From Oceanicola sp. 22II-s10i (lineage in GTDB: Bacteria; Pseudomonadota; Alphaproteobacteria; Rhodobacterales; Rhodobacteraceae): DNA of 64,000 nucleotides. The stretch spans positions 298,000-361,999 of the forward strand of contig NZ_AQQU01000004.1 in assembly GCF_002210105.1 (NCBI RefSeq). Reading direction: 5' to 3'. The notes under the pieces were generated by a model. That model searched no databases. It was not told where the DNA came from and saw only the letters and a program-made list of their open reading frames with translations. The first letter of the stretch is position 1. Each line of letters starts with the position of its first letter. The translations under genes and the position numbers were made by a program. Below are positions 43,588 to 61,741 of this stretch, piece by piece.

Positions 43588-44013
43588 ATGGCCAAGAAAC
43601 TCATCGGGCAGCTCAAGCTGCAGGTGAAGGCCGGTCAGGCGAACCCGTCGCCGCCGGTCGGTCCCGCGCTCGGTCAGCGTGGCATCAACATCATGGAATT
43701 CTGCAAGGCGTTCAACGCCAAGACGCAGGACATGGAACCCGGCGCGCCTTGCCCGACGGTGATCTCGTATTACCAGGACAAGTCCTTCACGATGGAAATC
43801 AAGACGCCGCCCGCGTCCTATTACCTCAAGAAGGCCGCCAAGGTTCAGTCCGGGTCCAAGACCCCCGGTCGTGCGAACGCCGGCTCCGTCTCTGTCGCCC
43901 AGGTGAAAGAGATCGCCGAAGCCAAGATGAAAGACCTGAACGCGAACTCCGTGGAAGCTGCGATGCAGATCATCCTCGGTTCGGCGCGCTCCATGGGCAT
44001 CGAGGTGAAGTAA
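43588..44013 (+). CDS. rplK: 50S ribosomal protein L11
   Basis: 141 residues, the usual length. N-terminal [19 protein letters not shown] forms the thiostrepton-binding domain at the GTPase centre and the C-terminal domain binds 23S rRNA. ATG follows AAAAGGAGAAGG. The start of rplA is two bases after its stop. Confidence 0.99.
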   Translation: MAKKLIGQLKLQVKAGQANPSPPVGPALGQRGINIMEFCKAFNAKTQDMEPGAPCPTVISYYQDKSFTMEIKTPPASYYLKKAAKVQSGSKTPGRANAGSVSVAQVKEIAEAKMKDLNANSVEAAMQIILGSARSMGIEVK

Positions 44014-44014
44014 G

Positions 44015-44713
44015 ATGGCAAAGCTCGGAAAACGCACCGCCGCCGCCCGCGAAGCCTTCGCCGGCAAGGAAGACATCTCTGTCGAGGACGCGATCGCGCT
44101 GATCAAGGCGAACGCATCCGCCAAGTTCGACGAGACCGTCGAGATCGCGATGAACCTCGGGGTCGATCCCCGTCACGCCGACCAGATGGTCCGTGGCGTC
44201 GTGTCGCTGCCGAACGGCACCGGCAAGACCGTCCGCGTCGCCGTCTTCGCCCGTGGCGCCAAGGCTGACGAAGCCCAGGCCGCCGGTGCGGACATCGTCG
44301 GTGCCGAAGACCTGATGGAATCCATCCAGGGCGGCAACATCGACTTCGACCGCTGCATCGCGACCCCGGACATGATGGGTGTCGTCGGTCGCCTCGGCAA
44401 GATCCTCGGCCCGCGCAACCTGATGCCGAACCCGCGCGTCGGCACCGTGACCATGGACGTCGCCCAGGCCGTCAAGGACGCCAAGGGCGGTCAGGTCCAG
44501 TTCAAGGCCGAAAAGGCCGGTGTCGTGCACGCAGGTGTCGGCAAGGCTTCCTTCGACGCCGCCAAGCTGGCAGAGAACATCCGCGCCTTCGTGGATGCCG
44601 TCTCCAAGGCCAAGCCGACCGGCGCCAAGGGCACCTACATGAAGCGGGTCTCGCTCAGCTCCACCATGGGGCCGGGCGTGTCGGTTTCGGTCGAAAGCGC
44701 GACCGGCAACTGA
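44015..44713 (+). CDS. rplA: 50S ribosomal protein L1
   Basis: 232 residues of the L1 stalk protein, with [21 protein letters not shown] in its rRNA-binding domain. Often represses its own operon by binding mRNA. It sits one base after rplK; a terminator-like hairpin follows, so the pair forms its own unit, separate from rplJL. Confidence 0.99.
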   Translation: MAKLGKRTAAAREAFAGKEDISVEDAIALIKANASAKFDETVEIAMNLGVDPRHADQMVRGVVSLPNGTGKTVRVAVFARGAKADEAQAAGADIVGAEDLMESIQGGNIDFDRCIATPDMMGVVGRLGKILGPRNLMPNPRVGTVTMDVAQAVKDAKGGQVQFKAEKAGVVHAGVGKASFDAAKLAENIRAFVDAVSKAKPTGAKGTYMKRVSLSSTMGPGVSVSVESATGN

Positions 44714-44732
44714 TCCGACCTGATTTCGGTAT

Positions 44733-44769
44733 CGGAACGGGGCGTCCCAAATGGGGCGCCCCGTTTCCG
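44733..44769 (+). terminator. Terminator-like hairpin after rplA
   Basis: CGGAACGGGGCG (44733-44744) pairs with CGCCCCGTTTCCG (44757-44769) with one bulge, followed by TTTCGG. The following 231 bases up to 45000 contain no clear gene besides a possible GTG start (44956) of the next one. Confidence 0.6.
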
Positions 44770-45000
44770 TTTCGGCGCCGGGAAGGGGCCGCCGGCGCGA
44801 AAAAATCCCGATTGTTAAACTTTCGGACACAATCGCCTTAATCTGACCACATTTGCCCGCCAGTTTGATCCCTGAGGCGGGCAGAGCAGTGCACCGTTGC
44901 GGCGGCGGAATCGGGAAAACCCGGACGCCGCCGCGTTATCCCTCAAGGGGGGCAGGTGATCCGCCCGAAAAGAACAGCCGAAACAACGGCGACGGGTAAG

Positions 45001-45984
45001 ATGAGCAGGTTTCATACAGGCGCCCCCAAGGGGCGCGATGTCACGAGTGCGCGCCGTAGCGCGCCGCTGATCGTCGGCACGATCATGCGGGAGACCCCAG
45101 AGGTCACCATGCGGTTCATTGCATGGTACCTGGTGCAGGGGGCCGACCGCGTCTGCATCCTGTTCGACAACCCCGACGATCCCGCGATCGCGATGGTGCA
45201 GGACCATCCGCAGGTCGATTGCATCCGCTGCACCCCCGAATTCTGGCGAGAGCTGGAGCTGACCCCCGGCGACCGTTTCACCCGGCGGCAGAACCACGCG
45301 ATGACATGGCTCTACCGCCAGTGTCGCGAGGGCTGGTTCCTGAACGTGGACGCGGACGAATACGTCTGGCTGGATGGCCGCTCTCTGCGCGAAGAACTGG
45401 AAACTCTGCCCGACGTGGTGCGGGGCGTGCGCATCCTGACCGCCGAACGCATCCAGACGCCGGGTCTGCCGGGACATCATTTCCGACTGCAGACCTTCGG
45501 TGCGGGGCGGGCAAAGGTCTATGGCCCCGAGGGCAATCCGCTGATCCGCCGCAGCGGCATGATAGGGCACCACATCGGCAAGGCCGTCACGCGGGCGGGG
45601 ATCAAGGGTGCCTTCCTGCGCCAGCACTGGGCCGACGGGCCCGGCGGCGAGCGGCTCCAGGACCTGTCACTGGGCCGCAAGGAAGGCGCTTACCTGCTGC
45701 ATTTCCACGATGCGGGCTACGAGACCTGGCGCGCCAAGCTGGACTGGCGGCTGGCCTCCAGCGGGTTCCGGGACATCGCGGTCGAAGCGCTGACCAAACT
45801 GCGCGACGCGCCTGACGGCGAGGCGGGGATGCGCGCGCTCTACGACCATGCCTGCCTGTTCGATCTCGAACGGCTGGAGGAACTGGAACAGGTCGGCGCG
45901 CATCTGGGACTGGACTTCGATTTCGACGTGCTGGTCGAGGCGGCCTTCGCGCCCCGGTCCGAGCCGGCGCGGCGCGTGGCGTGA
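45001..45984 (+). CDS. Glycosyltransferase family 2/92-like protein
   Basis: 327 residues from ATG 45001. LIVGTIMRETPEVTMRFIAWYL forms the first strand, VCILFDNPDDPAI the second, and NVDADEYVWL holds the metal-binding D117-A118-D119. It resembles the family sometimes annotated as DUF23/GT92-like and as GT2. GTG at 44956, shortly after GGGGGG, is an alternative start adding 15 residues. It overlaps nothing and is followed after 10 bases by a GT61-like gene, suggesting joint work on a surface glycan. Placed unusually between rplA and rplJ. Confidence 0.8.
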   Translation: MSRFHTGAPKGRDVTSARRSAPLIVGTIMRETPEVTMRFIAWYLVQGADRVCILFDNPDDPAIAMVQDHPQVDCIRCTPEFWRELELTPGDRFTRRQNHAMTWLYRQCREGWFLNVDADEYVWLDGRSLREELETLPDVVRGVRILTAERIQTPGLPGHHFRLQTFGAGRAKVYGPEGNPLIRRSGMIGHHIGKAVTRAGIKGAFLRQHWADGPGGERLQDLSLGRKEGAYLLHFHDAGYETWRAKLDWRLASSGFRDIAVEALTKLRDAPDGEAGMRALYDHACLFDLERLEELEQVGAHLGLDFDFDVLVEAAFAPRSEPARRVA

Positions 45985-45994
45985 GGCGGCCGGG

Positions 45995-47131
45995 ATGAAC
46001 GCGTTTTCCGATATCACCTTCACGGGCATGGCGCTGGTGGACGAGGCGATCCTCGTCGCGGGGCGCGGGCTGGCGCATTCGATCAACCGGCCCGACGGGC
46101 GGCCGGTGGACGAGGCCGCGCTGATCCGCAAGGGCCGCCGGATCGAGCCGCAGCTACACGATCCCGCCGCGTTCGAGGGGGCGGAGCGGATATCGGGCCG
46201 CTGGCTGTTCGCGGGGGATTACTGGCCGCATTTCGGACATTTCCTGTTCGAGTCGCTGGCCCGGCTCTGGGCCGTACCGCAGATCGCGGAACCGCTGGAC
46301 GGGCTGCTGTTCGTCGCGCCGCGCGGGGCGGAATGGGGCGAGATCGACCAGAACAAGTTCCAGCGCCGGATGCTCGACATCCTCGGGATCGACCTGCCGA
46401 TCCGGGTCCTGTCCGCCCCCGCGCGGGTCGAGCGGCTGTATGTGCCCGAACAGGGCTGCGGGATGGGCGAACTGGCGGCGGGCACGCTGTCGTTCCGGTT
46501 CTTCATCCGCGAGGCGCTCGGCGCCGGGATCGCGCCCGCCCCGGACAAGAAGATTTACCTGACCCGCACCGGCTACCGCCTGCGGCGTGGCGGGATATTC
46601 GGCGAAAAGACCGTCGAGGACCTGCTGGCCGCCGAGGGCTATCGCATCCTGTCGCCCGAGGCGATGACCATCGAGGACCAGATCGCCGCCTATCTGGGGG
46701 CCGACAAGGTGATCTCCTCCGACAGTTCGGCGCTGCACATGACGGGGTTCGTCGGCAACGAGGATCAGGAGGTCGCGATCCTTCTGCGCCGGCTCAACGG
46801 GGCGCGGGACCTGCTGCCGCAGTTGCGGGCCTTTACCGGGCGCGATCCGCTGGTCGTGGACCGGATCGACGGCTACCTCGTGCGCGAGGGCATCCGCAAC
46901 ACCGCCTGGGCGAGTTTCGCCGAGCTGGATCTGCCGGGCGTCGGGGCCGATCTGGCCGGTGCCGGGTTCATTGACCAGCCGGACCTGTGGAAACCGATGC
47001 CGGTGCGGCGGCGGCGCCGTCTGCTGATGCAGTTCCGCAGACGCCTGAACTGCGAGATCCTGGAAAAGGGCCGCAACGAGTTCGCATGGCACATCCCGGA
47101 CGGCAGCACACTGCTGGCTGACGCGGCCTGA
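45995..47131 (+). CDS. Glycosyltransferase 61 family protein (DUF563)
   Basis: 378 residues. The GDYWPHFGHFLFESLARLW block, the KIYLTRTGYRLRRG strand and the late SSDSSALHMTGF motif are typical of DUF563/GT61, often in capsule or lipopolysaccharide synthesis. ATG 45995 is 10 bases after the previous glycosyltransferase stop. No signal or membrane helix is seen, so it acts in the cytoplasm. Confidence 0.8.
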   Translation: MNAFSDITFTGMALVDEAILVAGRGLAHSINRPDGRPVDEAALIRKGRRIEPQLHDPAAFEGAERISGRWLFAGDYWPHFGHFLFESLARLWAVPQIAEPLDGLLFVAPRGAEWGEIDQNKFQRRMLDILGIDLPIRVLSAPARVERLYVPEQGCGMGELAAGTLSFRFFIREALGAGIAPAPDKKIYLTRTGYRLRRGGIFGEKTVEDLLAAEGYRILSPEAMTIEDQIAAYLGADKVISSDSSALHMTGFVGNEDQEVAILLRRLNGARDLLPQLRAFTGRDPLVVDRIDGYLVREGIRNTAWASFAELDLPGVGADLAGAGFIDQPDLWKPMPVRRRRRLLMQFRRRLNCEILEKGRNEFAWHIPDGSTLLADAA

Positions 47132-47147
47132 TCGCCGGGCAGGGGCC

Positions 47148-47915
47148 TCAGCCCCGTCCGTCCAGCGCGGCGAAGATGTCCGACAGGGTCCGGGGCGGAT
47201 GACGCGCGGCGTCGAGACTTTCATCCAATGACCGGCCTTCGACCGCCCCCGCCGCGACCCGCGCCATCGCGTAGGTCCTGACCTGGGCGATACCCTTCAG
47301 CACCTCGCGGACAAGCGCGTGCACGGCGAGATAGTCGATATGGCTGCCCAGGACCCCGGCGCCGGTCTCGGCCCCGCCTTCCGCATTGACCTCGCAGGCC
47401 TTGGCGTCGGTCGAGACGAAGGACCGGCATATCGTCGGCCTGTCGTCGTAGACCCGGCACATGCGGCTGTCCGGATCGAGCGCGGGGCAGGCGGCGGGAT
47501 GCCAGCCGCGCCCGTCCGGCACCCCCGCAAGGGGCGCGAGCGCTTCGTGCAGGCGCCGCGCCTCGTCCTCGGTGATGGTGCCGCCGTCGCCGCCTGACAG
47601 GATGCAGCAGAAGGCGCAGCCGCTCGCGCAGGCGGCATCGCGCAGGACCGGGGGCGGATCGCGCTCGATCATGTCACGCGCCACGTCGCCGAGTCGTCGC
47701 GCCGCCCGGCCCGAGGCCATGTCCGCGATCACCTGCTGTGCCGGCAGGCGCTGACGGATGGCGGTCTCCAGATAGGCCACCAGCATCCTTCGGACGCGTT
47801 CTGTGGCCGCGCGGGACGGACCGCGCGGTTTCGCCTTCTGAACCAGGGCCAGCAGCGTGGCCGGGTCGGGGATGCGCCCCGTCGCGTTGCGCGGCGCCTT
47901 GCCTGCGGATGCCAT
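47148..47915 (-). CDS. YkgJ-family cysteine-cluster protein
   Basis: 255 residues. Cysteines in ACASGCAFCC, AACPALDPDSRMCRVYDDRP and TICRSF give the CxxxCxxCC...C...C spacing of the YkgJ zinc/iron-chelate family, of unknown function. Start ATG 47915; the much longer frame upstream is not supported. It ends 16 bases from the converging GT61 gene. Confidence 0.82.
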   Translation of the reverse strand: MASAGKAPRNATGRIPDPATLLALVQKAKPRGPSRAATERVRRMLVAYLETAIRQRLPAQQVIADMASGRAARRLGDVARDMIERDPPPVLRDAACASGCAFCCILSGGDGGTITEDEARRLHEALAPLAGVPDGRGWHPAACPALDPDSRMCRVYDDRPTICRSFVSTDAKACEVNAEGGAETGAGVLGSHIDYLAVHALVREVLKGIAQVRTYAMARVAAGAVEGRSLDESLDAARHPPRTLSDIFAALDGRG

Positions 47916-48388
47916 CCGGTCTCTCTCGTCTGGGAACGACCCGAGAATAGTAACCGGGTTCAGTGGGATGCAAGGGCCGAACCCGCAGGGCCGCGCAGTC
48001 GGCCGGTACAGGTTCCTGTTCCTTTCGCCTGCGGAACGTGGTATGATCATGGGGTTCGCCGATGATGCACCGGGCACGGGTCGGCGTAGCAATGCGGGGG
48101 CGCGAAATATTCGCGGCCTCCCCTTCACATTTCCCGCAAAACTCGTTAAACGCCCCCCTTGTCGGGTCGGTTGCGCATGCGCAGCCGTCCGGCGATTCGT
48201 CCGAGACGGTGGGTGACTGCAATCCAGCAGCCATAATTCCTGCCTGAGACGGGAAATGAACATAAGTTTCTTCGGAACGCTCTCCGCGTGTCCGGGGGAT
48301 GTGCAGGACCCGTAAGGACTTGATTGTCGTGGCGTCAGCCGCGGCGAAACGAGCCGGAGGGTCACACCTCCCCAATTGGAGTGAAACT
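47916..48388. other. Intergenic region and rplJ leader
   Basis: No credible gene. The last 130 bases, ending with GGAG at 48378-48381, should form the L10-binding leader through which ribosomal protein L10 controls its own operon, but I cannot draw the fold with confidence. No clear promoter is visible; a CATAAT occurs near 48232 without a matching -35. Confidence 0.45.
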
Positions 48389-48907
48389 GTGGATAGAGCC
48401 CAGAAAGAGAAAGTGGTCGACGAGCTCGGCCAGATCTTCGAAAGCTCTGGCGTCGTTGTGGTTGCACACTACACCGGCCTCACGGTTGCCGAAATGCAGA
48501 CTCTGCGCGCCCAAGCCCGTGAGGCAGGTTCGTCGGTCCGCGTCGCCAAGAACAGGCTCGCCAAGATCGCCCTTCAGGGTAAACCCTGCGAAAGCATGGC
48601 CGACCTCCTGACGGGCATGACCGTTCTCACCTATTCCGAAGACCCCGTGGCCGCGGCCAAGGTGTGCGAGGAATTCGCCAAGACGAACAAGAAGTTCGAA
48701 ATCCTTGGCGGTGCAATGGGCGAGAACGCTCTGGACCGGGCCGGTGTCGAGGCCGTGTCGAAAATGCCGTCGCGCGAGGAGCTCATCGCTTCCATCGTCG
48801 GCTGCATCGGCGCGCCCGCTTCGAACATCGCCGGTGCGATCGGCGCACCTGCTTCCAACATCGCTTCGATCCTCTCGACCATCGAGGAAAAGGCCGAAGC
48901 GGCATAA
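48389..48907 (+). CDS. rplJ: 50S ribosomal protein L10
   Basis: 172 residues, starting at GTG 48389 ([10 protein letters not shown]) because GGAG is seven bases upstream and no ATG fits the known N-terminus. The C-terminal end, with two repeats of GAPASNIA, binds L7/L12 dimers. The stalk base protein also represses its own operon. Confidence 0.98.
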   Translation: MDRAQKEKVVDELGQIFESSGVVVVAHYTGLTVAEMQTLRAQAREAGSSVRVAKNRLAKIALQGKPCESMADLLTGMTVLTYSEDPVAAAKVCEEFAKTNKKFEILGGAMGENALDRAGVEAVSKMPSREELIASIVGCIGAPASNIAGAIGAPASNIASILSTIEEKAEAA

Positions 48908-48978
48908 GGCAACAGTGAGACGGTCACGGGTTGCAACCCCTGACGTTGGAACACATCTTAATACGGAAAGAGCTGAAA

Positions 48979-49359
48979 ATGGCTGATCTGAAGAAACTCG
49001 CCGAAGAGATCGTTAACCTGACGCTTCTCGAGGCACAGGAACTCAAAACCATCCTGAAAGACGAATACGGCATCGAGCCCGCTGCTGGCGGCGCCGTGAT
49101 GATGGCCGGCCCGGCAGCTGGTGCCGCAGCCGAAGCCGAAGAGGAAAAGACGGAATTCGACGTCATCCTCAAGTCGGCAGGCGCCTCCAAGATCAACGTG
49201 ATCAAGGAAGTCCGCGCAATCACCGGTCTGGGCCTGAAAGAAGCCAAGGACCTGGTGGAAGCCGGTGGCAAAGCCGTCAAGGAAGGCGTGTCGAAAGACG
49301 AAGCCGAAGAGATCAAAGGCAAGCTGGAAGCAGCTGGCGCCGAGGTCGAAGTCAAGTAA
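48979..49359 (+). CDS. rplL: 50S ribosomal protein L7/L12
   Basis: 126 residues: N-terminal dimer domain ([20 protein letters not shown]), Ala/Glu-rich hinge, and C-terminal domain with the [12 protein letters not shown] helix that calls elongation factors. 71 bases after rplJ. Confidence 0.99.
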   Translation: MADLKKLAEEIVNLTLLEAQELKTILKDEYGIEPAAGGAVMMAGPAAGAAAEAEEEKTEFDVILKSAGASKINVIKEVRAITGLGLKEAKDLVEAGGKAVKEGVSKDEAEEIKGKLEAAGAEVEVK

Positions 49360-49396
49360 TCCGGACCGGGCATCGCGCCCGGGCGACGGAAATGCA

Positions 49397-49462
49397 GGCT
49401 GGATCCGGGGAAAACCGGGTCCAGCCGAACCTGTCTCAGAGAGGGCTTTCGCGAAAAGCCCT
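49397..49462 (+). other. Two hairpins between rplL and rpoB (possible attenuator)
   Basis: Stem 1: GGCTGGATCCGG with CCGGGTCCAGCC (49397-49426), one G-U pair. Stem 2: AGGGCTTT (49442-49449) with AAAGCCCT (49455-49462), followed by TTCT. In other bacteria an attenuator in this gap lowers rpoBC transcription relative to rplJL; the second hairpin could do this here. Confidence 0.5.
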
Positions 49463-49604
49463 TTCTAAGGCGAGGTTCGAGGATCGGGAGGCCGCCCGTG
49501 GGAAGGTGGCCAGGCATGGATCCTAGACCCCCTGTCTCGAATGGACGCATCGCCGGAGCCCGGCGGCGGTCGCGTCCGAAGAGAAACGAAAGGTGACATC
49601 CGTC

Positions 49605-53741
<4,137 letters not shown>

Positions 53742-53758
53742 TCGGCCACCGGGCGGGC

Positions 53759-53816
53759 GGTGCGTGGCAAGCACGCACCTTACCGCAGGCCGTAGGGTGC
53801 GTGCTTGTCACGCACC
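53759..53816. repeat. 21-bp inverted repeat between rpoB and rpoC
   Basis: Arms at 53759-53779 (GGTGCGTGGCAAGCACGCACC) and 53796-53816 match with a single G-U type difference, and each arm is itself a near palindrome. A strong hairpin in the middle of an essential operon without a T-run is unusual and probably a small intergenic repeat element. Confidence 0.75.
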
Positions 53817-53859
53817 TGCCGCTTCCTCCCCTCCGCGCCCTGTCATCTAGGAAAACGAC

Positions 53860-58092
<4,233 letters not shown>

Positions 58093-58115
58093 TCGTCGGA
58101 CGTTTGTGAGATTGG

Positions 58116-58142
58116 AAAGCCCCCGCTTCGGCGGGGGCTTTT
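58116..58142 (+). terminator. Rho-independent terminator after rpoC
   Basis: AAAGCCCCCGC (58116-58126), TTCG loop, GCGGGGGCTTT (58131-58141) and a short T-run. It ends the rplJL-rpoBC transcript and may also serve the converging gene at 58158. Confidence 0.9.
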
Positions 58143-58157
58143 CGTTTGGGGCAGGGG

Positions 58158-58583
58158 TCAGACGCGGGTGAATTCCATCCGGTAGATCACCTCTTCGCCC
58201 GTGCCGGGGTCGATGCCCGGCGCACCGCTGATGACCAGCCGGTCGCCGTCGAGGGTGAAGGGGCGGCTGAGGTCGGTCTGCCAGTTCGGATTCCACGCGC
58301 CCTCGACATGGTGGACCACGCGGTCGCCCTCCAGCGCCCAGGACGCCACGTAGGCCAGCATAGTGTCGAAGAGTTCGGCCTTTTCCTCCGTGCTCCACAG
58401 CCGTCCGTCACCGGGCAGGCGGGTGCGGTGAAACACCGTCGCCATCATGCGACCGTCCGCGTGGTAGGCGATATAGCCCAACGGGTCCGGCCCCGACGCA
58501 TCCGACACCGCGCCGGTCGCCACGACCTCGCGCGTCCAGCTGGACATGCGCCATGACCCCAGCAGGGCCGATACGTCCGGCAT
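58158..58583 (-). CDS. Lipocalin-like domain protein
   Basis: 141 residues from ATG 58583, preceded by GGGAGG. The GSWRMSSWT opening and GYIAYHADGRMMATVF strand match the lipocalin-like family of bacterial proteins with unknown ligands. No signal peptide. Converges on rpoC. Confidence 0.82.
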   Translation of the reverse strand: MPDVSALLGSWRMSSWTREVVATGAVSDASGPDPLGYIAYHADGRMMATVFHRTRLPGDGRLWSTEEKAELFDTMLAYVASWALEGDRVVHHVEGAWNPNWQTDLSRPFTLDGDRLVISGAPGIDPGTGEEVIYRMEFTRV

Positions 58584-58715
58584 CGCGACCTCCCGCCCAA
58601 ATCCCGAGCGTTTCCAGTGTGCCGGGGATTCACATATCGGACAAGGAAATCGGGTGGCTTCCCTTTCCGCCCGCCGCATGCCAGTCAGCCCCGAGAGGCC
58701 GGAAAGTGCAGGGAC

Positions 58716-59624
58716 ATGTCTGACAATCTACGCGGCGCGATCCTGATGTGCGTCGCCATGGCGCTGTTCCGGGTGAACGAGACCTGCACCAAGCTGCTGG
58801 CCGGGGAAATGCCGCTGACGCAGATCGTGACGCTGCGCGGGCTGGTCATCACCGGCGGCACCTTCCTGATCGCCTGGCGGATGAGCGCGCTGACGCTGTC
58901 CTCCTCGCCCCGCCTATGGGGCATGCTGGCGATCCGCACGGCGTCGGAAATCGGGGCGGCCTATTTCTATCTTCAGGCGCTGTTCAACATGCCGCTGGCG
59001 AACGTGACGGCGATCTCGCAATCCGCGCCGCTGATGCTGTCGCTCGCCGCCGCGGTGTTCCTGCGCGAACCCCTTGGCTGGCGGCGCTTGTCGGCGATCA
59101 TGATCGGGCTCGTGGGAGTGCTGATCATCGTCAGGCCGGGACCGGACGGGTTCGACAGCTTTGCCATCTACGCGCTGATCTCCGTCACCATCGGGCTTGT
59201 CCGCGACCTCGTGACCCGTAAGATGCCGACCGAGATGCCCTCGGTCATGGTGACGCTCTGCACCGTGGCGGGGGTAACTTTGGCTTTCACCGTCGGCGGG
59301 CTGTTCGACGGTCAGGACTGGGTGGCCATAGATGCCCGCGACTCCGCGCTGCTGGTCGGGGCAGGGGTGGCGTCGCTGTTCGCCTTCATCAGCTCGATCA
59401 CGGCGATGCGGACGGGGGAATTGGCCTTCGTCACCTCGTTCCGCTACACGGGTCTGATCTGGGCGCTGGTCATCGGGTTCGTCATCTTCGGGGACTGGCC
59501 GACGGCCACAACGCTGCTCGGCGCCGCCATCGTCGTCGGATCGGGGCTGTTCACCATCTACCGCGAACGGCGGCTTGGTCTGCTGAAACAGACGCCCTCC
59601 GCGAAAGCCCGCCCCCCATATTAA
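58716..59624 (+). CDS. EamA-family (DMT) transporter, copy 1
   Basis: 302 residues, ten membrane helices in two EamA halves, the second ending in ...FGDWPTATTLLGAAIVVGSG. A drug/metabolite exporter with unknown substrate. It is followed after 57 bases by a close paralogue with the same opening (SDNLRGAIL / TDNFRGALL), so the two arose by tandem duplication. Confidence 0.9.
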   Translation: MSDNLRGAILMCVAMALFRVNETCTKLLAGEMPLTQIVTLRGLVITGGTFLIAWRMSALTLSSSPRLWGMLAIRTASEIGAAYFYLQALFNMPLANVTAISQSAPLMLSLAAAVFLREPLGWRRLSAIMIGLVGVLIIVRPGPDGFDSFAIYALISVTIGLVRDLVTRKMPTEMPSVMVTLCTVAGVTLAFTVGGLFDGQDWVAIDARDSALLVGAGVASLFAFISSITAMRTGELAFVTSFRYTGLIWALVIGFVIFGDWPTATTLLGAAIVVGSGLFTIYRERRLGLLKQTPSAKARPPY

Positions 59625-59681
59625 CGCGGCTTCCCATTGCCGCCCGCCCGTGTCATCTGGGCGGCGGGACGAGGGAAGACC

Positions 59682-60578
59682 ATGACCGACAATTTCCGTG
59701 GCGCGCTCCTGATGATGGGGGCCATGGCGCTGTTCACCCTGAACGACACCTGCACCAAGCTGTTGTCCGGGGACCTGCCGATGTCGCAGATCATCACGCT
59801 CAGGGGCATCCTGACCTCCGTGGGGACCGCGCTGATCGCATGGCGGATGCGGGCCTTTGCGCACCGGCTGAACCGCCGGGACGCCATCCTGGTGCTGTTG
59901 CGGACACTCGCCGAGGTCGGCGGGGCGTATTTCTTCATCACCGCGCTGTTCAACATGCCGCTGGCGAACGTGACGGCGGTGCTGCAATCCGCGCCGCTGG
60001 CGGTGACGCTGGCGGCCGCCGTGTTCCTTGGCGAAAAGGTGGGCTGGCGGCGTCTGGTGGCCATCGGGATCGGGTTCTGCGGGGTGCTGCTGATCGTGCG
60101 GCCGGGGCCCGAGGGGTTCAACCTCTTCGCCATCAACGCGCTGATCTCGGTGATGTTCGTCACCGCGCGCGACCTCTTCACCCGCCGCCTGTCGCGGGCT
60201 GTGCCGTCAATGCTGGTGTCCTTTGCGACAGCGGTTGGCGTCACGCTGTTCTTCGCCGTGAGCGCGATCGGGGACACCTGGGTGCCTCTCGACACCCGCG
60301 CGGTCGGGCTGATCGGCACTTCGGCGGCGGCGCTGCTCTTCGCCTATCTCTGCTCGGTCGCGGCGATGCGGGCAGGGGAGTTGTCCTTTGTCACGCCCTT
60401 CCGCTACACGGGCCTAATCTGGGCGCTGCTGCTCGGCCTCGTGGCCTTTGGCGACTGGCCGACATGGCCGACCCTGCTGGGGGCCGCGATCGTCGTCGGG
60501 TCGGGGCTGTTCATGCTCTACCGCGAACGCCGGCTCGGGTTGACGCCGCCGTCCGCAACGCGTACCCCTCGCGCCTGA
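59682..60578 (+). CDS. EamA-family (DMT) transporter, copy 2
   Basis: 298 residues, ten helices; shares long stretches with copy 1, such as ALFNMPLANVTA and RPGP-F. Clear sequence divergence elsewhere suggests an old duplication. ATG 59682 follows GAGGGAAG. Confidence 0.9.
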   Translation: MTDNFRGALLMMGAMALFTLNDTCTKLLSGDLPMSQIITLRGILTSVGTALIAWRMRAFAHRLNRRDAILVLLRTLAEVGGAYFFITALFNMPLANVTAVLQSAPLAVTLAAAVFLGEKVGWRRLVAIGIGFCGVLLIVRPGPEGFNLFAINALISVMFVTARDLFTRRLSRAVPSMLVSFATAVGVTLFFAVSAIGDTWVPLDTRAVGLIGTSAAALLFAYLCSVAAMRAGELSFVTPFRYTGLIWALLLGLVAFGDWPTWPTLLGAAIVVGSGLFMLYRERRLGLTPPSATRTPRA

Positions 60579-60618
60579 CGTGCGGGTGAAGCAGGCGGCG
60601 ATTTGGCGCCGGGTCGTG

Positions 60619-60647
60619 TTGACAAGGCCCCCGACTCTTTCTATACG
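60619..60647 (+). promoter_or_regulatory. Sigma-70 promoter of the rpsL operon
   Basis: TTGACA (60619-60624), a 17-base spacer and TATACG (60642-60647), about 220 bases ahead of rpsL. The best promoter match in the window. The rest of the gap 60579-60865 contains no clear gene. Confidence 0.75.
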
Positions 60648-60865
60648 CGCGCTCAGCCAGGCAAGGGGGTCGCCCCGCCGCCTCTCAGAATTGTAGTGGT
60701 CACGATCCGGGCGGCAGCGCCCCGATCCTCTGGAATCCGCCGCGTCGTTCCCCGTGAACGAGGGGACGCATGCGGTTTTTTACGTTGCGTGGACGCACGT
60801 GACGTTTAACGAAACCGCGGGGCGACCCGCAGCACATGTGTCGAGAAACGGGGAACGAAACCCAA

Positions 60866-61237
60866 ATGCCTACGATCCAGCAGCTGATCCGGAAGCCCCG
60901 GCAGCCCAAAGTCAAACGCTCCAAGTCGCAGCACATGGAAGGATGCCCGCAGAAGCGCGGCGTCTGCACCCGTGTCTACACCACCACGCCGAAGAAACCG
61001 AACTCCGCTATGCGTAAGGTCGCCAAGGTGCGCCTGACGAACGGCTACGAGGTCATTTCCTACATCCCCGGTGAAAGCCACAACCTTCAGGAACACTCCG
61101 TTGTCCTGATCCGTGGCGGCCGCGTGAAGGACCTTCCCGGTGTGCGTTACCACATCCTTCGGGGTGTGCTCGACACCCAGGGCGTCAAGGATCGTAAGCA
61201 GCGCCGTTCGAAATACGGCGCCAAGCGGCCGAAGTAA
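60866..61237 (+). CDS. rpsL: 30S ribosomal protein S12
   Basis: 123 residues, starting [14 protein letters not shown] at ATG 60866; an upstream in-frame ATG would add ten residues absent from the family. The streptomycin region [13 protein letters not shown] retains its lysine (wild type), as does the second lysine in [10 protein letters not shown]. Confidence 0.99.
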   Translation: MPTIQQLIRKPRQPKVKRSKSQHMEGCPQKRGVCTRVYTTTPKKPNSAMRKVAKVRLTNGYEVISYIPGESHNLQEHSVVLIRGGRVKDLPGVRYHILRGVLDTQGVKDRKQRRSKYGAKRPK

Positions 61238-61720
<483 letters not shown>

Positions 61721-61741
61721 TATCCGAAAGGCAGGCCCAAC

